A DNA stretch of 64,000 nt from Pseudobdellovibrionaceae bacterium (GCA_020635075.1 JACKAM010000001.1:62001-126000); one strand, 5' to 3'; shown: positions 8,175 to 17,842, counted from the first letter of the stretch. The notes: generated by a model from the sequence alone, not told the origin. Program-made: numbers and translations.

Positions 8175-8298
8175 CGTTGACTGACTGCCGGTTGGAGCTG
8201 GGGCTAATACCATGAATGGCACCGGATTTGTCGGAAATTGAGTTGCCAGCAGGGAGATGGCCTTTTACACATGGGGCTTGTCTTTACCGGGAGATCTC

Positions 8299-10107
8299 AT
8301 GCATCCGCTGAAGCGGCTCTTTCAGTATGCTACTGCCTACAGAGTTCGAATATACCTGGCTTCGAGTTTTTCTATCCTCAACAAAATCTTTGATTTGGCG
8401 CCACCCTTTTTGATTGGCCTGGCCGTGGACGTGGTGGTTAAGCGAGAGGCTTCGGCACTAGCCGTGTTGGGGATAGGGGATTTGATGACTCAGCTCTGGG
8501 TGCTGGCTGGTCTGACAGTTGTGATATGGGGAGCAGAATCGGTGTTTGAATACGCACACTCGATTTATTGGCGCTTCCTCGCCCAGCACCTGCAACATGA
8601 TCTTAGAGTCGATGCCTATAGTCGTATGCAAAACTTGGACATGGTCTATTTTGAGGACCGTTCAACCGGCGGTCTCATGTCGGTCCTTAATGATGACGTG
8701 AACCAGCTGGAACGCTTTCTTGATGGTGGGGCCAATGAGATCCTGCAGGTTGGAACGACGGTGGTTTGTATTGGTGCCGCCTTTTTCTACTGGGCGCCAC
8801 AAGTGGCGCTGTTTTCTTTTTCACCAATCCCCATTATTTTATTCGGCTCTTTTTTGTTTCAAAAGAGGTTGGCTCCTCGCTATCAAAAGGTTCGAGAAGC
8901 GGTGGATGTTCTCAATGGAACACTGGCCAATAATATATCGGGTATTGCCACGATTAAGAGCTATACAGCGGAAGGGCACGAAGTTCAGCGCATTGAGCGG
9001 GAGAGTCTTGATTACTCCCAGGCCAACCACCAAGCCATTCGCCTGAGCTCGGCATTTGCCCCTCTCATTCGCATGGCTGTGGTAATCGGCTTTGTGGCGA
9101 CTCTGGTGATGGGAGGCTGGTTGGTGTTTCAGGGGCAGCTTGAAGTCGGAGTCTATAGCGTGTTGGTCTTCATCACTCAGAGGCTTTTGTGGCCCTTGAC
9201 CCGACTAGGACAGACCTTTGATCAATATCAGCGGGCCATGGCTTCCATTCGTCGGATTTTTGGCCTTATGGACCGGCCGGCACGGATTGGCGACGGTCAT
9301 CATCGACCAGACAGGATTCGCGGCGAGGTGGAATTCAAAGATGTTCACTTCGGTTATCGGCAAGGACTACCGGTCTTAAATGGCTTGAGCTTTAAGGTAA
9401 AGGCTGGACAAACAGTCGCCATTGTTGGAGCGACAGGGAGTGGCAAAAGCACCATCTTAAAACTCTTGTTGCGTTTTTATGAGGCTCAATCAGGAGAGAT
9501 CCTGGTGGACGGAGTGCCTTTGCCGAAGTGGAATCTTCAATCCTTGCGTCAGGGCGTTGGCTTGGTCAGCCAAGATGTTTACCTCTTTCACGGCAGCGTT
9601 GGCGACAATATCGGCTATGGCGGCTTTGACGCCGACGAGGAGCAGATCCTCAAGGCGGCTCAGACGGCCGAGGCCATGGAGTTTATTGACCGTCTGCCCA
9701 GCGGATTGGACACCCTTGTCGGCGAGCGGGGACAAAAGCTCAGTGGCGGGCAGAAGCAGCGGGTGGCGATTGCTCGGGCGGTTCTCAAAGATCCTCCCAT
9801 ACTGGTTCTTGATGAAGCCACATCAAGCGTGGACAACGAGACCGAAGCCGCCATCCAACGATCCTTGGAGAGAGTGACAGTAAATCGCACCACTTTGGTG
9901 GTGGCCCATCGCTTGTCCACCATCCGCAGTGCCGATTGCATCTATGTCCTCGATGGCGGGGTGATCTCTGAGAGCGGAACCCATGAAGAACTTCTTCAGC
10001 GGAATGGAATTTATTCCTCGTTGTGGAAGGTGCAGACAGGCGAGGCTGTGAATATCTCGGGCTTGGGCAAAATGGCGCACAGCAATGTGGATGGCAGCAG
10101 GGCCTGA
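8299..10107 (+). CDS. ABC exporter, fused membrane and ATPase domains (MsbA type)
   Basis: A 602-residue half-transporter. Six predicted membrane segments lie in about residues 1-310, followed by the nucleotide-binding domain with Walker A GATGSGKST, Q-loop VSQDVYLF, signature LSGGQKQR, Walker B ILVLDEATSSVD and switch H in VAHRLSTI. It should act as a homodimer exporting lipid, peptide or drug; the substrate cannot be read from the sequence. The ATG at 8299 is chosen because GGGAGA is properly spaced, while the upstream ATG at 8257 abuts its purine run. Confidence 0.9.
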   Translation: MHPLKRLFQYATAYRVRIYLASSFSILNKIFDLAPPFLIGLAVDVVVKREASALAVLGIGDLMTQLWVLAGLTVVIWGAESVFEYAHSIYWRFLAQHLQHDLRVDAYSRMQNLDMVYFEDRSTGGLMSVLNDDVNQLERFLDGGANEILQVGTTVVCIGAAFFYWAPQVALFSFSPIPIILFGSFLFQKRLAPRYQKVREAVDVLNGTLANNISGIATIKSYTAEGHEVQRIERESLDYSQANHQAIRLSSAFAPLIRMAVVIGFVATLVMGGWLVFQGQLEVGVYSVLVFITQRLLWPLTRLGQTFDQYQRAMASIRRIFGLMDRPARIGDGHHRPDRIRGEVEFKDVHFGYRQGLPVLNGLSFKVKAGQTVAIVGATGSGKSTILKLLLRFYEAQSGEILVDGVPLPKWNLQSLRQGVGLVSQDVYLFHGSVGDNIGYGGFDADEEQILKAAQTAEAMEFIDRLPSGLDTLVGERGQKLSGGQKQRVAIARAVLKDPPILVLDEATSSVDNETEAAIQRSLERVTVNRTTLVVAHRLSTIRSADCIYVLDGGVISESGTHEELLQRNGIYSSLWKVQTGEAVNISGLGKMAHSNVDGSRA

Positions 10108-10176
10108 TTGACCCCTTCACGGCACCTGAGTAAAGTGGCTCAAACGGCTAGGCCGGATGACCAAAATTAAGGAGAA

Positions 10177-10947
10177 ATGATGAAGCATTTCAAAGTCTGG
10201 GGCTGTGCCCTGTTAGTGGTTGGGCTTTTTTCTTGTGATCAGATGGGCGGAGGTTCACTGAACTCAGACGAGTCCAAGTATTCATACGCTATTGGCTACC
10301 AATTCGCTAAGAACATGAAAGATCAGCAGGTCGAAATCAACTCCAAGGCTTTGGCCATGGCGATTGAAGATGTGATGAAAGATAAGAAGACCCGCCTGAC
10401 TGAAGAAGAAATGCAGTTGGCGATGAAGACCATGTATGAAAAGCGCAAGGAGAAAGAGCAAGCCTCAGCGGTTGAAAACAAAAAGGCTGGCGATGACTAT
10501 TTGGCAGCGAATAAAGATAAAGAGGGTGTGAAAACCACTGAAACTGGTCTTCAATACAAAGTGGAGTCGGAAGGTGACGGCCCCAATCCCAAAGAGGACA
10601 GTGTTGTAACAGTTCATTACAAAGGCACTTTGATCGACGGTAAGGAATTCGATAGTTCTTATGGCCGTGGTCAACCTGCAACCTTCCCTGTTGGTGGTGT
10701 GATTCCTGGTTGGCAGGAGGCTCTGAAGCTGATGAAAAAGGGCGCCAAGTGGAAGCTGTACATTCCGCCGGATCTGGCTTATGGTGAAAGAGCTCGCCCT
10801 GGAATCCCAGCTAACTCTGTTCTAGTGTTTGATGTGGAGCTCATGGATATTTCCACAGCTGAAGCGCACAAGAAAAAGATGGAAGCGGAAATGGAAAAGG
10901 CCCAGAAGGCTCAGGCTGACAAGGACAAGGAAAAGTCCACCAAGTAG
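10177..10947 (+). CDS. FKBP-type peptidyl-prolyl isomerase lipoprotein
   Basis: A 256-residue Mip/FkpA-type foldase. A lipoprotein signal ends at LFSC (about residue 20). The N-terminal dimerisation domain (YAIGYQFAKNMKDQ..., helical, to about residue 110) is followed by the FKBP domain at about 125-225 with VHYKGTLIDGKEFDSSYGRGQP, GVIPGWQEAL and IPPDLAYGERA. The last 30 residues are a Lys/Glu-rich helix (EAHKKKMEAEMEKAQKAQ), probably extended. It likely aids folding of exported proteins in the periplasm. A strong terminator follows. Confidence 0.92.
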   Translation: MMKHFKVWGCALLVVGLFSCDQMGGGSLNSDESKYSYAIGYQFAKNMKDQQVEINSKALAMAIEDVMKDKKTRLTEEEMQLAMKTMYEKRKEKEQASAVENKKAGDDYLAANKDKEGVKTTETGLQYKVESEGDGPNPKEDSVVTVHYKGTLIDGKEFDSSYGRGQPATFPVGGVIPGWQEALKLMKKGAKWKLYIPPDLAYGERARPGIPANSVLVFDVELMDISTAEAHKKKMEAEMEKAQKAQADKDKEKSTK

Positions 10948-10972
10948 TTGGTCATTGAATTTGAAGTTGAAG

Positions 10973-11001
10973 AAAAACCCGCTGTCCTCAGCGGGTTTTT
11001 T
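10973..11001 (+). terminator. Rho-independent terminator of the FKBP gene
   Basis: Stem CCCGCTG / CAGCGGG with a TCCT loop, flanked by A-rich sequence upstream and a run of six T downstream. It closes the transcript of the 10177 gene and borders the convergent nuclease gene. Confidence 0.9.
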
Positions 11002-12019
11002 ATTTCCATTGCCGGTTCAGAGGATTGGCTAAGGTGGCGACTATGGGATAGTGGTCCGAGGGCAGCCCCCCCCTTTGCTCCAGGTTGGTTGGCAGAGGAA
11101 GAGTCATCCCCATATCCCCTTTGTAGCGATACACCAGTGACTCCTCGGGCTGGATAGCTGAGTGCAGCTGGGGGGAGAGAAAAAAGTAATCCAATTGCAG
11201 AAGGCGCACGCTGCCATCGCGGAAGAATTGCAGCTGGGTGGTTCGATCCTCCTCAGTGACTTCCTTTGCTGAGACGTCAAAGAGTTCCTGAAGGTCTGAG
11301 TCTGCGTAGATGGAGGCAAACTCGGTTTCACAGGCCTGTTTGTGAGCGATACCATTAAAATCTCCGCCTATGATGATGGGAACTTTGCCATCCATTTCCC
11401 TTTGGATTTCGCTGTAAATCTTCACCAAGGTTTTGAGCTCAGCTTCTCGTCGCCCCCGCCCCTGGGGATCCCAACCATCTGGGTCCAATTTGGATTTAAG
11501 ATGCACCAAAAGACAAATGAGACGCGGAGAACCCTCACCCTTTTTGAATATCCGTAACTCCAAAACGTCTCGGGAGAAGTAATGGCTCGTGCGGCTGCTA
11601 TGTTCCCTTTCATGCTCATAGAGGAAATCAATAGGCCGGTTTTTGTGGGAGATGAGGAGATATTGGACTTCCGGATCTTCCTTTACCAAATAGGCAAGGT
11701 CGATCCCCCGGTCGGAATTACCTTCAATAATCATTGGCCGGAATTGGCCGCCAAGGAAGTGGTGGTTGAAGTTTTTTAAAGACTCTTCTCCGCCAACTTC
11801 ATTGAGCATGACAATGTCGGGGGACACTTCTTTGATTGTTTCGACCAGACTCCAGATTTTGCGCAGGCTTTTGTTGGCGGTGGGAGCGGTGGAGCACTTT
11901 TGCCATTCCTCTTCAGTCATGCCTTCAAGGTTTTGTCCCTTGTAGCGGTCCATAAACACAAAGAGATTCTCTGCGTTGAGCTGCATAAAACGAAGCGATG
12001 CGCTAGACAGGAGAGACAT
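11000..12019 (-). CDS. Endonuclease/exonuclease/phosphatase family protein
   Basis: A 339-residue member of the EEP superfamily (DNase I, exonuclease III, inositol phosphatases). Motifs: LRFMQLNAENLF at the N terminus (metal-site Asn), VMLNEVGG with the catalytic Glu near residue 95, IIGGDFNGIAH (D and N of the GDFN motif) near 215, and the terminal SDHYPIVA with the catalytic Asp-His. No signal peptide or membrane segment is visible, so it is probably cytoplasmic. Substrate unknown. Neither the ATG at 12019 nor the one at 11986 has a good ribosome site. Confidence 0.85.
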   Translation of the reverse strand: MSLLSSASLRFMQLNAENLFVFMDRYKGQNLEGMTEEEWQKCSTAPTANKSLRKIWSLVETIKEVSPDIVMLNEVGGEESLKNFNHHFLGGQFRPMIIEGNSDRGIDLAYLVKEDPEVQYLLISHKNRPIDFLYEHEREHSSRTSHYFSRDVLELRIFKKGEGSPRLICLLVHLKSKLDPDGWDPQGRGRREAELKTLVKIYSEIQREMDGKVPIIIGGDFNGIAHKQACETEFASIYADSDLQELFDVSAKEVTEEDRTTQLQFFRDGSVRLLQLDYFFLSPQLHSAIQPEESLVYRYKGDMGMTLPLPTNLEQRGGLPSDHYPIVATLANPLNRQWK

Positions 12020-12113
12020 AAAGAAAGTCTAAACAAAAGGGTCACTGATGTTGAGGGTTTTGTTGTCGAGGACGGGAGCCTGTGACATAAAAAGGGATCT
12101 CGGAGGCAGGCGC

Positions 12114-13682
12114 ATGACCAAAAAAGCAGGAAAACGCAAATCGACAATGGATCCCTTAAACCCGGATTGGGTGAAAGGTCTGGTTGAAATTAAGAAGTCC
12201 TGGGTGGCTCAGGCCAACTTGGCGGCTCCCAAAAGTCCCGGGGGCTGGGCAAAGGTCATTGTTTGTCATGGGATCCAACTTGCTGCACTTAAGAAAGACC
12301 TTATGGATGTTCTCTCCCCATGGGATCTAAAGGACCTGGAGGGGAATGAGGCTACGGTTCTTCGGTACACAACGGCTGATGGTCCGTTGTGGCTCCTGCA
12401 GATTCCCACTCTCCCGAAGAAGAGCCCTAACCACCAAGGTTATTTGGAAACCTCAGTCTACACTCAAGCCCGGGATCTGGCCGGATTGGTATCTACTCTT
12501 GTTCAAGATCAGAAAGTGAAGGGCTTGCACATTGATTTTGTGGATTGGGAAGAGGAGATAGCTCTCGGCCTTTTGACTGGTCTGGAAGTGGCCACTTATC
12601 GCTTTCAACATGTGGTGAACGGCCGTTGGAGTCAGGCGGGAAAGCCGCTTGCATTGACGCGAAAAAAGGGAAAGGTAACGACCAAATTAGTCGAAAAGGC
12701 TGGGCATATGGCGGCAGCTATCAACCTCGCTCGCCACTTGGTTAATCTTCCTGCCAACTGGCTTCATCCGGAATCTTATGCTCAAGCCATGATTGAAGTG
12801 TTTCGCGGTGAAAAGAACGTCAAAGTTGAAGTGTGGGATGAGCCTCGTCTGCAGAAGGAAAAGATGGGATTGCTGGAGGGAGTAGGTAAGGGTGCCGAGT
12901 TCGGACCTTGCCTGGTCCATGTCAGCTACCGCCCCAGCGGTGGTAGCAAAAAAGGCCGAGTGAAACCCTATGCCTTCGTCGGGAAAGGAATCACCTTTGA
13001 CTCAGGGGGCTTGGATCTCAAGCCAGCATCCGCCATGAGATTGATGAAGAAGGATATGGGTGGTTCGGCGGCCGTGGCCGGTCTGGCTGTGTGGGCAGTG
13101 CTCAGTCAGGTGAACAAGCCCTGTGATTTTTATTTGAGTTTGGCGGAAAACGCAGTGTCAGGATCTGCTTTCCGACCGGGGGATGTTCTTAAAGGGCGCA
13201 ACGGTAAGCTAGTGGAGATTCACAATACGGATGCTGAGGGACGGCTGGTTTTGGCCGATGCTTTGGATGTGGCGGTTCATCCGCCAAATGGAGACAAACC
13301 ACGGGTAGTTGTTGATGTGTCCACCTTAACCGGCGCTATCAAAGCCGGTCTTGGCTTGGAAGTGGCGGGCCTGTTTTCCAACGATGACTCCGTCGCTGAA
13401 GGAATTCAACGGGCTTCGCAAAAGCGGGGAGATCTGTGTTGGCGAATGCCCCTTGTTCAATCCTATCATCGGGCCTTGTCGACCCCCTTCGGTGATCGTA
13501 TGAATTGCACCGAGGGTTACGGTGGTGCGGTAACCGCTGCTTTGTTTTTAGAAACCTATGTGGGCGATGTGCCCTGGGCTCATTTGGACATCTATGCTTG
13601 GCAGGATCGATCAGAAGGGGCGCTGACCGAACCCGGGGGCAGTGGCCAGATGGTGCAATGCTTGGCGGAGTGGTTGTCTTAA
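12114..13682 (+). CDS. pepA: Leucyl aminopeptidase (M17 family)
   Basis: A 522-residue cytosolic aminopeptidase of the M17 type, which removes N-terminal residues using two divalent metals. The catalytic half shows FVGKGITFDSGGLDLKP, the metal-ligand stretch MKKDMGGSAAVAG, NAVSGSAFRPGDVL and the family signature NTDAEGRLVLADAL. The N-terminal third is the less conserved regulatory domain. The ATG at 12114 follows GGAGG; in-frame starts further upstream lack one. The gene is divergent from the nuclease and convergent with the parvulin gene nine bases away. Confidence 0.92.
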   Translation: MTKKAGKRKSTMDPLNPDWVKGLVEIKKSWVAQANLAAPKSPGGWAKVIVCHGIQLAALKKDLMDVLSPWDLKDLEGNEATVLRYTTADGPLWLLQIPTLPKKSPNHQGYLETSVYTQARDLAGLVSTLVQDQKVKGLHIDFVDWEEEIALGLLTGLEVATYRFQHVVNGRWSQAGKPLALTRKKGKVTTKLVEKAGHMAAAINLARHLVNLPANWLHPESYAQAMIEVFRGEKNVKVEVWDEPRLQKEKMGLLEGVGKGAEFGPCLVHVSYRPSGGSKKGRVKPYAFVGKGITFDSGGLDLKPASAMRLMKKDMGGSAAVAGLAVWAVLSQVNKPCDFYLSLAENAVSGSAFRPGDVLKGRNGKLVEIHNTDAEGRLVLADALDVAVHPPNGDKPRVVVDVSTLTGAIKAGLGLEVAGLFSNDDSVAEGIQRASQKRGDLCWRMPLVQSYHRALSTPFGDRMNCTEGYGGAVTAALFLETYVGDVPWAHLDIYAWQDRSEGALTEPGGSGQMVQCLAEWLS

Positions 13683-13690
13683 GGGTCAGG

Positions 13691-13960
13691 CTAAATCCGC
13701 TGGATGATGTGAAATCCAAAGCGAGTACGCACTGGCCCGCTGGTTTCACCGGCCTTTAAGGCAAAGGCGGCTTCCTCAAAGGGTTCCAGCATTTGTCCCT
13801 TGCGGACTTCGCCCAGATCCCCGCCCTTTTCGCCTGAGGGACATTTGGAAAAGGTGGCCGCAAGTTGCCCAAACTCCGAACCTTCTTCCAGCTTGCGCAG
13901 AATATCCTTAGCTTCGTACTCGTGGTCGACCAAAATATGGCGAATGCGAATGTTTGGCAC
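13691..13960 (-). CDS. Parvulin-type peptidyl-prolyl isomerase (PpiC-like)
   Basis: An 89-residue single-domain parvulin. Typical features are IRHILVDHEYEAKDIL at the start, FGQLAATFSKCPSGEKGGDLGEV in the middle and the terminal FGFHIIQRI. There is no signal peptide, so it is a cytoplasmic PpiC homologue. The start is GTG with GGGGG seven bases before it. It abuts the convergent aminopeptidase gene with almost no spacer. Confidence 0.9.
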   Translation of the reverse strand: MPNIRIRHILVDHEYEAKDILRKLEEGSEFGQLAATFSKCPSGEKGGDLGEVRKGQMLEPFEEAAFALKAGETSGPVRTRFGFHIIQRI

Positions 13961-14136
13961 TTGGATCCCCCTTCTCCTAAAAACAAGGATAATAGAAGTT
14001 ATGGGGCCTGGGGAGTGAAAACTGACCTAGGTCCTGATTGAGCAGGAGTTCCCTGACCTTTTTCCTCCCATTCCGTAGACTTAAACGGAGGATAGAAGGC
14101 CAAATCCGCATTCTTTTATTTGGAAAAGGGGAGAGT

Positions 14137-14859
14137 ATGGCGAAGCTGGTTCAAAATCGAATTCTGGCTGTCCTGGCCATGGGGCTTATTTCCGCGTTGG
14201 CGACGAATACAGCCGAGGCCCAATTTTTCCAAGGCTTCGAAGCTCAGGCGGGAATGGAGTTCCCCATGAGTATGCAGGTGAGGGCGAGAACCAACTTCCC
14301 ACAGAATTGGTTTGGCGTTCTCGGTTTGGGTTTTTCCCCCGCCTTTTTGACCGATTCCTATTCGTCTTTAGCATCAGGAATCGGCATTCACGGAGAGAAC
14401 ACCGCGAAACTGGTGACCTCGGGAATTGCCAATAACATCTATATGGATGTGCGTGTAGGATACGAATTTGGGAGTGAGGAGAGTGGCCTCTACGTGGACT
14501 TTGGTTACAGTTTGAGTACAGGTAAGGGCGGATCCACCGACATGGACACCATTGAAGAGTCCCTCGATCGGGACTTCTTTGGCATTGCTCAGACGGCCAA
14601 ACCTGATATTAGCACATCCATGCACAGTCTGACAGCTCACGTGGGCTACACCAAACGACTGAGCAATAGTTTCTTTTTGGTTCTGGAGGCAGGTCTCATT
14701 AAGCCGATTAGTTCTTCGACTGAGGTGACGTTTGACTCCTTTGTGACTCCAGCCAATGAGGAGTTGGTGGACAAAGAGGTGGATGATTATCTTCAGGGAG
14801 TGATCTCAGGGGAGATGTTTGTGCCGACCTTTGCGGCTTGGGTCTCTTACCTTTTCTAA
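14137..14859 (+). CDS. Putative outer-membrane beta-barrel protein
   Basis: A 240-residue protein with a clean signal peptide (MAKLVQNRILAVLAMGLISALATNTAEA) and alternating amphipathic strands ending in the aromatic terminus FAAWVSYLF, the usual C-terminal signature for barrel insertion. Mid regions such as VGYEFGSEESGLYVDFGYSL look like transmembrane hairpins. The ATG at 14137 follows GGGGAGAG. Its stop codon overlaps the start of the alkaline phosphatase gene (TAATG), so the two are translationally coupled. The cargo or ligand is unknown. Confidence 0.78.
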   Translation: MAKLVQNRILAVLAMGLISALATNTAEAQFFQGFEAQAGMEFPMSMQVRARTNFPQNWFGVLGLGFSPAFLTDSYSSLASGIGIHGENTAKLVTSGIANNIYMDVRVGYEFGSEESGLYVDFGYSLSTGKGGSTDMDTIEESLDRDFFGIAQTAKPDISTSMHSLTAHVGYTKRLSNSFFLVLEAGLIKPISSSTEVTFDSFVTPANEELVDKEVDDYLQGVISGEMFVPTFAAWVSYLF

Positions 14860-16085
14860 TGTCCAAGTGCTTACTGGCAATCTATCTTTTTATTTCTGTC
14901 TCGTGTCTCGCCGGTGCTGAAGGCATCTCAAAGGCAAAAAATGCAATTCTGTTTATTGGCGATGGCATGGGGCCGACTGTGCTTCAGGCGACCCGTCTTC
15001 AGTTTAAAGGGGTGAGGGGATCCTTACCCATTGATCGCTTTCCCCACGTTGCCAAAGTGAAAACCTACTGTCGGGATAAAATCGTCACCGACTCGGGGGC
15101 GGGAGCCTCGGCCATGGCCACGGGCCAAAAAGTTCCCTATTCGACTCTCAGTACGAGGCTCCCAAAGGACTTCCAGCTAGCTGAAACCGATGAGGCTATT
15201 CGTCAGCACCAAGGCGAACCAATTCCAACCCTGGTGGAATTGGCTGCAGCCAAAGGCAAGCGTACTGGTTTGGTCACGACCACTGAGGTTTTTGATGCCA
15301 CTCCGGCCGCCTTCTACGCACACGTGAGTCACCGCAAGAATTTCGCTAAGATCTTCTCTGATCTAGCCGTGAGCCCCTTGCATTTGCTTATGGGTGGTGG
15401 CTGGTTGGAAGTGAGTCGACACCAGAAGGAATTGGCTGAAACCTTGAAATTGATGAAAGGTCTTTCGGGCGTCAGGCGAAAGTGCCGCAAGAACCGTGTC
15501 ATTGGGGTGTTTGCTGACGAGGATCTTCCTTCGGCCCTGGTGACCAAAGGTAAGGGCAAGCTGAGTCTTCCACGATTGACCGAGGTAGCCATTGATTGCC
15601 TTCAAGCCGAAGGTGGATTTTTTCTCATGATCGAAAACGAAGAGGTGGATCAGACTCTTCATTTGCGCAAAATTCCCGCCGCCCTCCACGCCACCTATGA
15701 ACTCAATCTAGCAGTGGAGAAGGCCATTGAGGTGCTTAAGAAAAAGGGACTGTTAGAGGAGACTCTGATTCTTTTCACCGCAGATCATGATACAGGTGGC
15801 TTGGCGGTCAACGGACCTGTTCCTGACGAGGGCATCTGGAATCAAAAGATGGAAATCCACAGTTCCAAAGGCTCGGGAAGTTATAGAGGACCTGAGTACA
15901 AGGTGGCGCGTATGTCCACCGACCGGGACACGTGGCCAGAGGGCATCAGCCCTCTCAACCTCAAGACCAGCCACACCGCTGCGGATGTGGACCTCTACGC
16001 GCGTGGCCCAGGCGCGGAGCAGGTTCACGGTGTGATGGAGAACACCCAAATCTTTAACATCATCAAATCTGCACTAGAACTCTAG
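14859..16085 (+). CDS. Alkaline phosphatase family protein
   Basis: A 408-residue exported phosphomonoesterase: hydrophobic signal at residues 3-20 and the whole core of the PhoA superfamily. Motifs: NAILFIGDGMG (metal Asp), VTDSGAGASAMATG with the nucleophilic Ser, TTTEVFDATPAAFYAHV, FTADHDTGGL (metal Asp-His) and TSHTAADVDLYARG with the final metal His. It likely releases phosphate in the periplasm. The start overlaps the upstream barrel gene by one base. Nothing resembling a Pho box was noticed upstream. Confidence 0.92.
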   Translation: MSKCLLAIYLFISVSCLAGAEGISKAKNAILFIGDGMGPTVLQATRLQFKGVRGSLPIDRFPHVAKVKTYCRDKIVTDSGAGASAMATGQKVPYSTLSTRLPKDFQLAETDEAIRQHQGEPIPTLVELAAAKGKRTGLVTTTEVFDATPAAFYAHVSHRKNFAKIFSDLAVSPLHLLMGGGWLEVSRHQKELAETLKLMKGLSGVRRKCRKNRVIGVFADEDLPSALVTKGKGKLSLPRLTEVAIDCLQAEGGFFLMIENEEVDQTLHLRKIPAALHATYELNLAVEKAIEVLKKKGLLEETLILFTADHDTGGLAVNGPVPDEGIWNQKMEIHSSKGSGSYRGPEYKVARMSTDRDTWPEGISPLNLKTSHTAADVDLYARGPGAEQVHGVMENTQIFNIIKSALEL

Positions 16086-16096
16086 AGTGAGAAGGC

Positions 16097-16126
16097 AAAA
16101 AAAAGTCCCTTCCGGTGAGAAGGGAC
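16097..16126 (-). terminator. Terminator of the PKD lipoprotein gene
   Basis: On the minus strand, GTCCCTT / AAGGGAC with an eight-base loop followed by eight T. It lies about 90 bases past the stop of the 16218 gene. On the plus strand there is no U-tract, so it serves the minus-strand gene. Confidence 0.85.
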
Positions 16127-16217
16127 TGTCAACGCTAAGAGTTTCCTCCGGTGTGATTTGGGTTGGGTAAGATGAGTTGCTTGGGTTGAGAAATCAAATT
16201 ACCACTCGATCAACACA

Positions 16218-17714
16218 TCATTGTGGAGTAGGAGGGATACCTCCGCCACCACCGCCGCCGCCACCAATACATTGGTCTTGCGGAGCAACTTCACAGAAGA
16301 ACTTACCATTGTTGGCAGCTACAGCTGAGCCAGTTGCTGTGTTGGTCAGACTCGGGCAGTTGAACTCGCCGTACAGCACTGTGGCTGCAGCAGGCTTGAA
16401 CTCCACTCGATCTGTGTTTGTGCTACAAGGTACAACCGCTTGGCCGCGCTCGATGGTGATTTCCACCGTACAAGCTTGGTCGAGGCGATTGTAGTTCTCT
16501 TTTACAATACCATCATCCCCAGCAGACACTTTGTAGAGGCCGTTGTTGAGGCTAACGCCGTCGGAGCTGCTGTTGTAGGTCTGAGTTGCCTGTCCGCCAT
16601 TGTCAGGGATGTTGGCAATTTTTATCTCCATTCCATGGATGAACTCGTTGGCGTAGTCGATGCGTGACCCGCCTTGGTACCAGTTCAAACCTTGGATTGT
16701 AAAGCGAGCTTTAGAAGCCACTTTCTTAAAGTCATAAGTACAGATCACACGCTTAGGATTGTCTCCAGGGTACTGAGTGGCCAGGTAAGGGCCATTGGTA
16801 CGCTGATTAAGAGACAGAGCTGAAGGCTCAGTTCCCAGCAGGTCAATGTCCGACTGCAAGTAGTAGTAAGGCTTCTTCTCAGCTTGGGCCGAAGCATTGC
16901 GTGCAATGTTCGCCATTTCGTCTGGCATTTCGATCAGAGCCGTATTGGACTCAAGGTTACATCCGTTACGAACCCGTAAGAAGGCCATTCTGGTGTGTGA
17001 GCCAGCTGAAGCAAAGATGCTATATACATTAGATGCGGTGGCGGCGTCCATCCAGATCGAGTTGTTGGTGTCTGTCATCGGGAAGGGATCAAACACGCCA
17101 TCACCGTTAAAGTCCCAGGCATATTGGAAGTCACTTCCGCCAGTTACAGCACCTGCTGCCGAGAAATTATAGAAGTTGTGCTTACCAGCTGTGCTGATGC
17201 TCACATCGGCCGGATCGATCACAGGAGTCGCTCCGTTGGCACATTGTGAGTCAACGGCGAAGGTCTTAATCGTCGATAGACCGTCTTCGTCGTCAGCCTT
17301 AATGGCCATGGGCTTGCGACCAGCTTCCAGTACAATGCTACCCGAGAGGGCTTGCCAGTCTGGATTTTCTGGATCGTAATCGGTGTCGATTGAGAACTTC
17401 ACCGACGAAGCATTTTCGTCTGAAGTACCAGAGCAATCAACAGAGAGTGTATCACCTTCAGTCGGATATCCGTTGAAGAAGGTGTCCTTCTCGCCGATGG
17501 TGTCAACTGTTCGCACTTGCGAAGAATTAGCCATGTTGGTGAGTTGACAACTAATCTTAGGAGCCTGGTTGGTAATACCTGGATCCAGATTGTCATTATT
17601 ATTAGATGAGTTGCCACTGCTCCCATTCAAGTTGGAAGACTTGAAGCTCGAGTCGCATCCTGTTGCGAGAGCGGCGGCCAGCATACATATGAATAGAAGC
17701 GTACGGTTTTTCAC
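16218..17714 (-). CDS. PKD-domain surface lipoprotein, paralog 1
   Basis: A 498-residue lipoprotein: signal segment LLFICMLAAALATGC with the lipid cysteine near residue 19. A short Ser/Asn-rich linker leads to a domain with SCQLTNMANSSQVR and DTDYDPENPDW, then a PKD-like Ig fold (FQYAWDFNGDGVFDPFP). A C-terminal domain of unknown type contains FTIQGLNWYQGG and FIHGMEIKIANIPDNGG. The chain ends CIG, nine glycines in total, IPPTPQ. The genes at 23247 and 24890 are full-length paralogs. The start is GTG at 17714 after GGGGGAA. A sigma-54 type promoter lies 50 bases upstream. Confidence 0.85.
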   Translation of the reverse strand: MKNRTLLFICMLAAALATGCDSSFKSSNLNGSSGNSSNNNDNLDPGITNQAPKISCQLTNMANSSQVRTVDTIGEKDTFFNGYPTEGDTLSVDCSGTSDENASSVKFSIDTDYDPENPDWQALSGSIVLEAGRKPMAIKADDEDGLSTIKTFAVDSQCANGATPVIDPADVSISTAGKHNFYNFSAAGAVTGGSDFQYAWDFNGDGVFDPFPMTDTNNSIWMDAATASNVYSIFASAGSHTRMAFLRVRNGCNLESNTALIEMPDEMANIARNASAQAEKKPYYYLQSDIDLLGTEPSALSLNQRTNGPYLATQYPGDNPKRVICTYDFKKVASKARFTIQGLNWYQGGSRIDYANEFIHGMEIKIANIPDNGGQATQTYNSSSDGVSLNNGLYKVSAGDDGIVKENYNRLDQACTVEITIERGQAVVPCSTNTDRVEFKPAAATVLYGEFNCPSLTNTATGSAVAANNGKFFCEVAPQDQCIGGGGGGGGGIPPTPQ

Positions 17715-17765
17715 TGTTCCCCCAATCGGGCCTCCTGGCCCTTTAAAATACCCACAGATAAGATG

Positions 17766-17781
17766 TGCAAAGGGAGGGCCA
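17766..17781 (-). promoter_or_regulatory. Sigma-54 (-24/-12) promoter of the 16218 gene
   Basis: Minus strand TGGCCCTCCCTTTGCA: the invariant GG and GC are exactly ten bases apart and TTGCA matches the -12 consensus. Predicted transcription start near 17755, leaving about 40 bases of leader before the GTG. Confidence 0.75.
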
Positions 17782-17832
17782 TAAGGAAAACCGGCGGTGA
17801 GCAATACCTTCGATTTCGAGCGTCGAGTTTGC

Positions 17833-17842
17833 TGACAGTGTC
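17833..17842 (-). promoter_or_regulatory. Candidate enhancer (activator) site, TGACAGTGTC
   Basis: A dyad GACA-G-TGTC that starts 52 bases beyond the sigma-54 promoter at 17766-17781. A similar site lies at the same distance from two other promoters of the cluster (20804 and 26576). The spacing fits binding by an NtrC-type activator. Confidence 0.6.

Noticed and set aside
16177..16494. Plus-strand frame with a poly-proline run
   Set aside because: It is the antisense reading of the glycine tail of the PKD lipoprotein; no ribosome site or domain.
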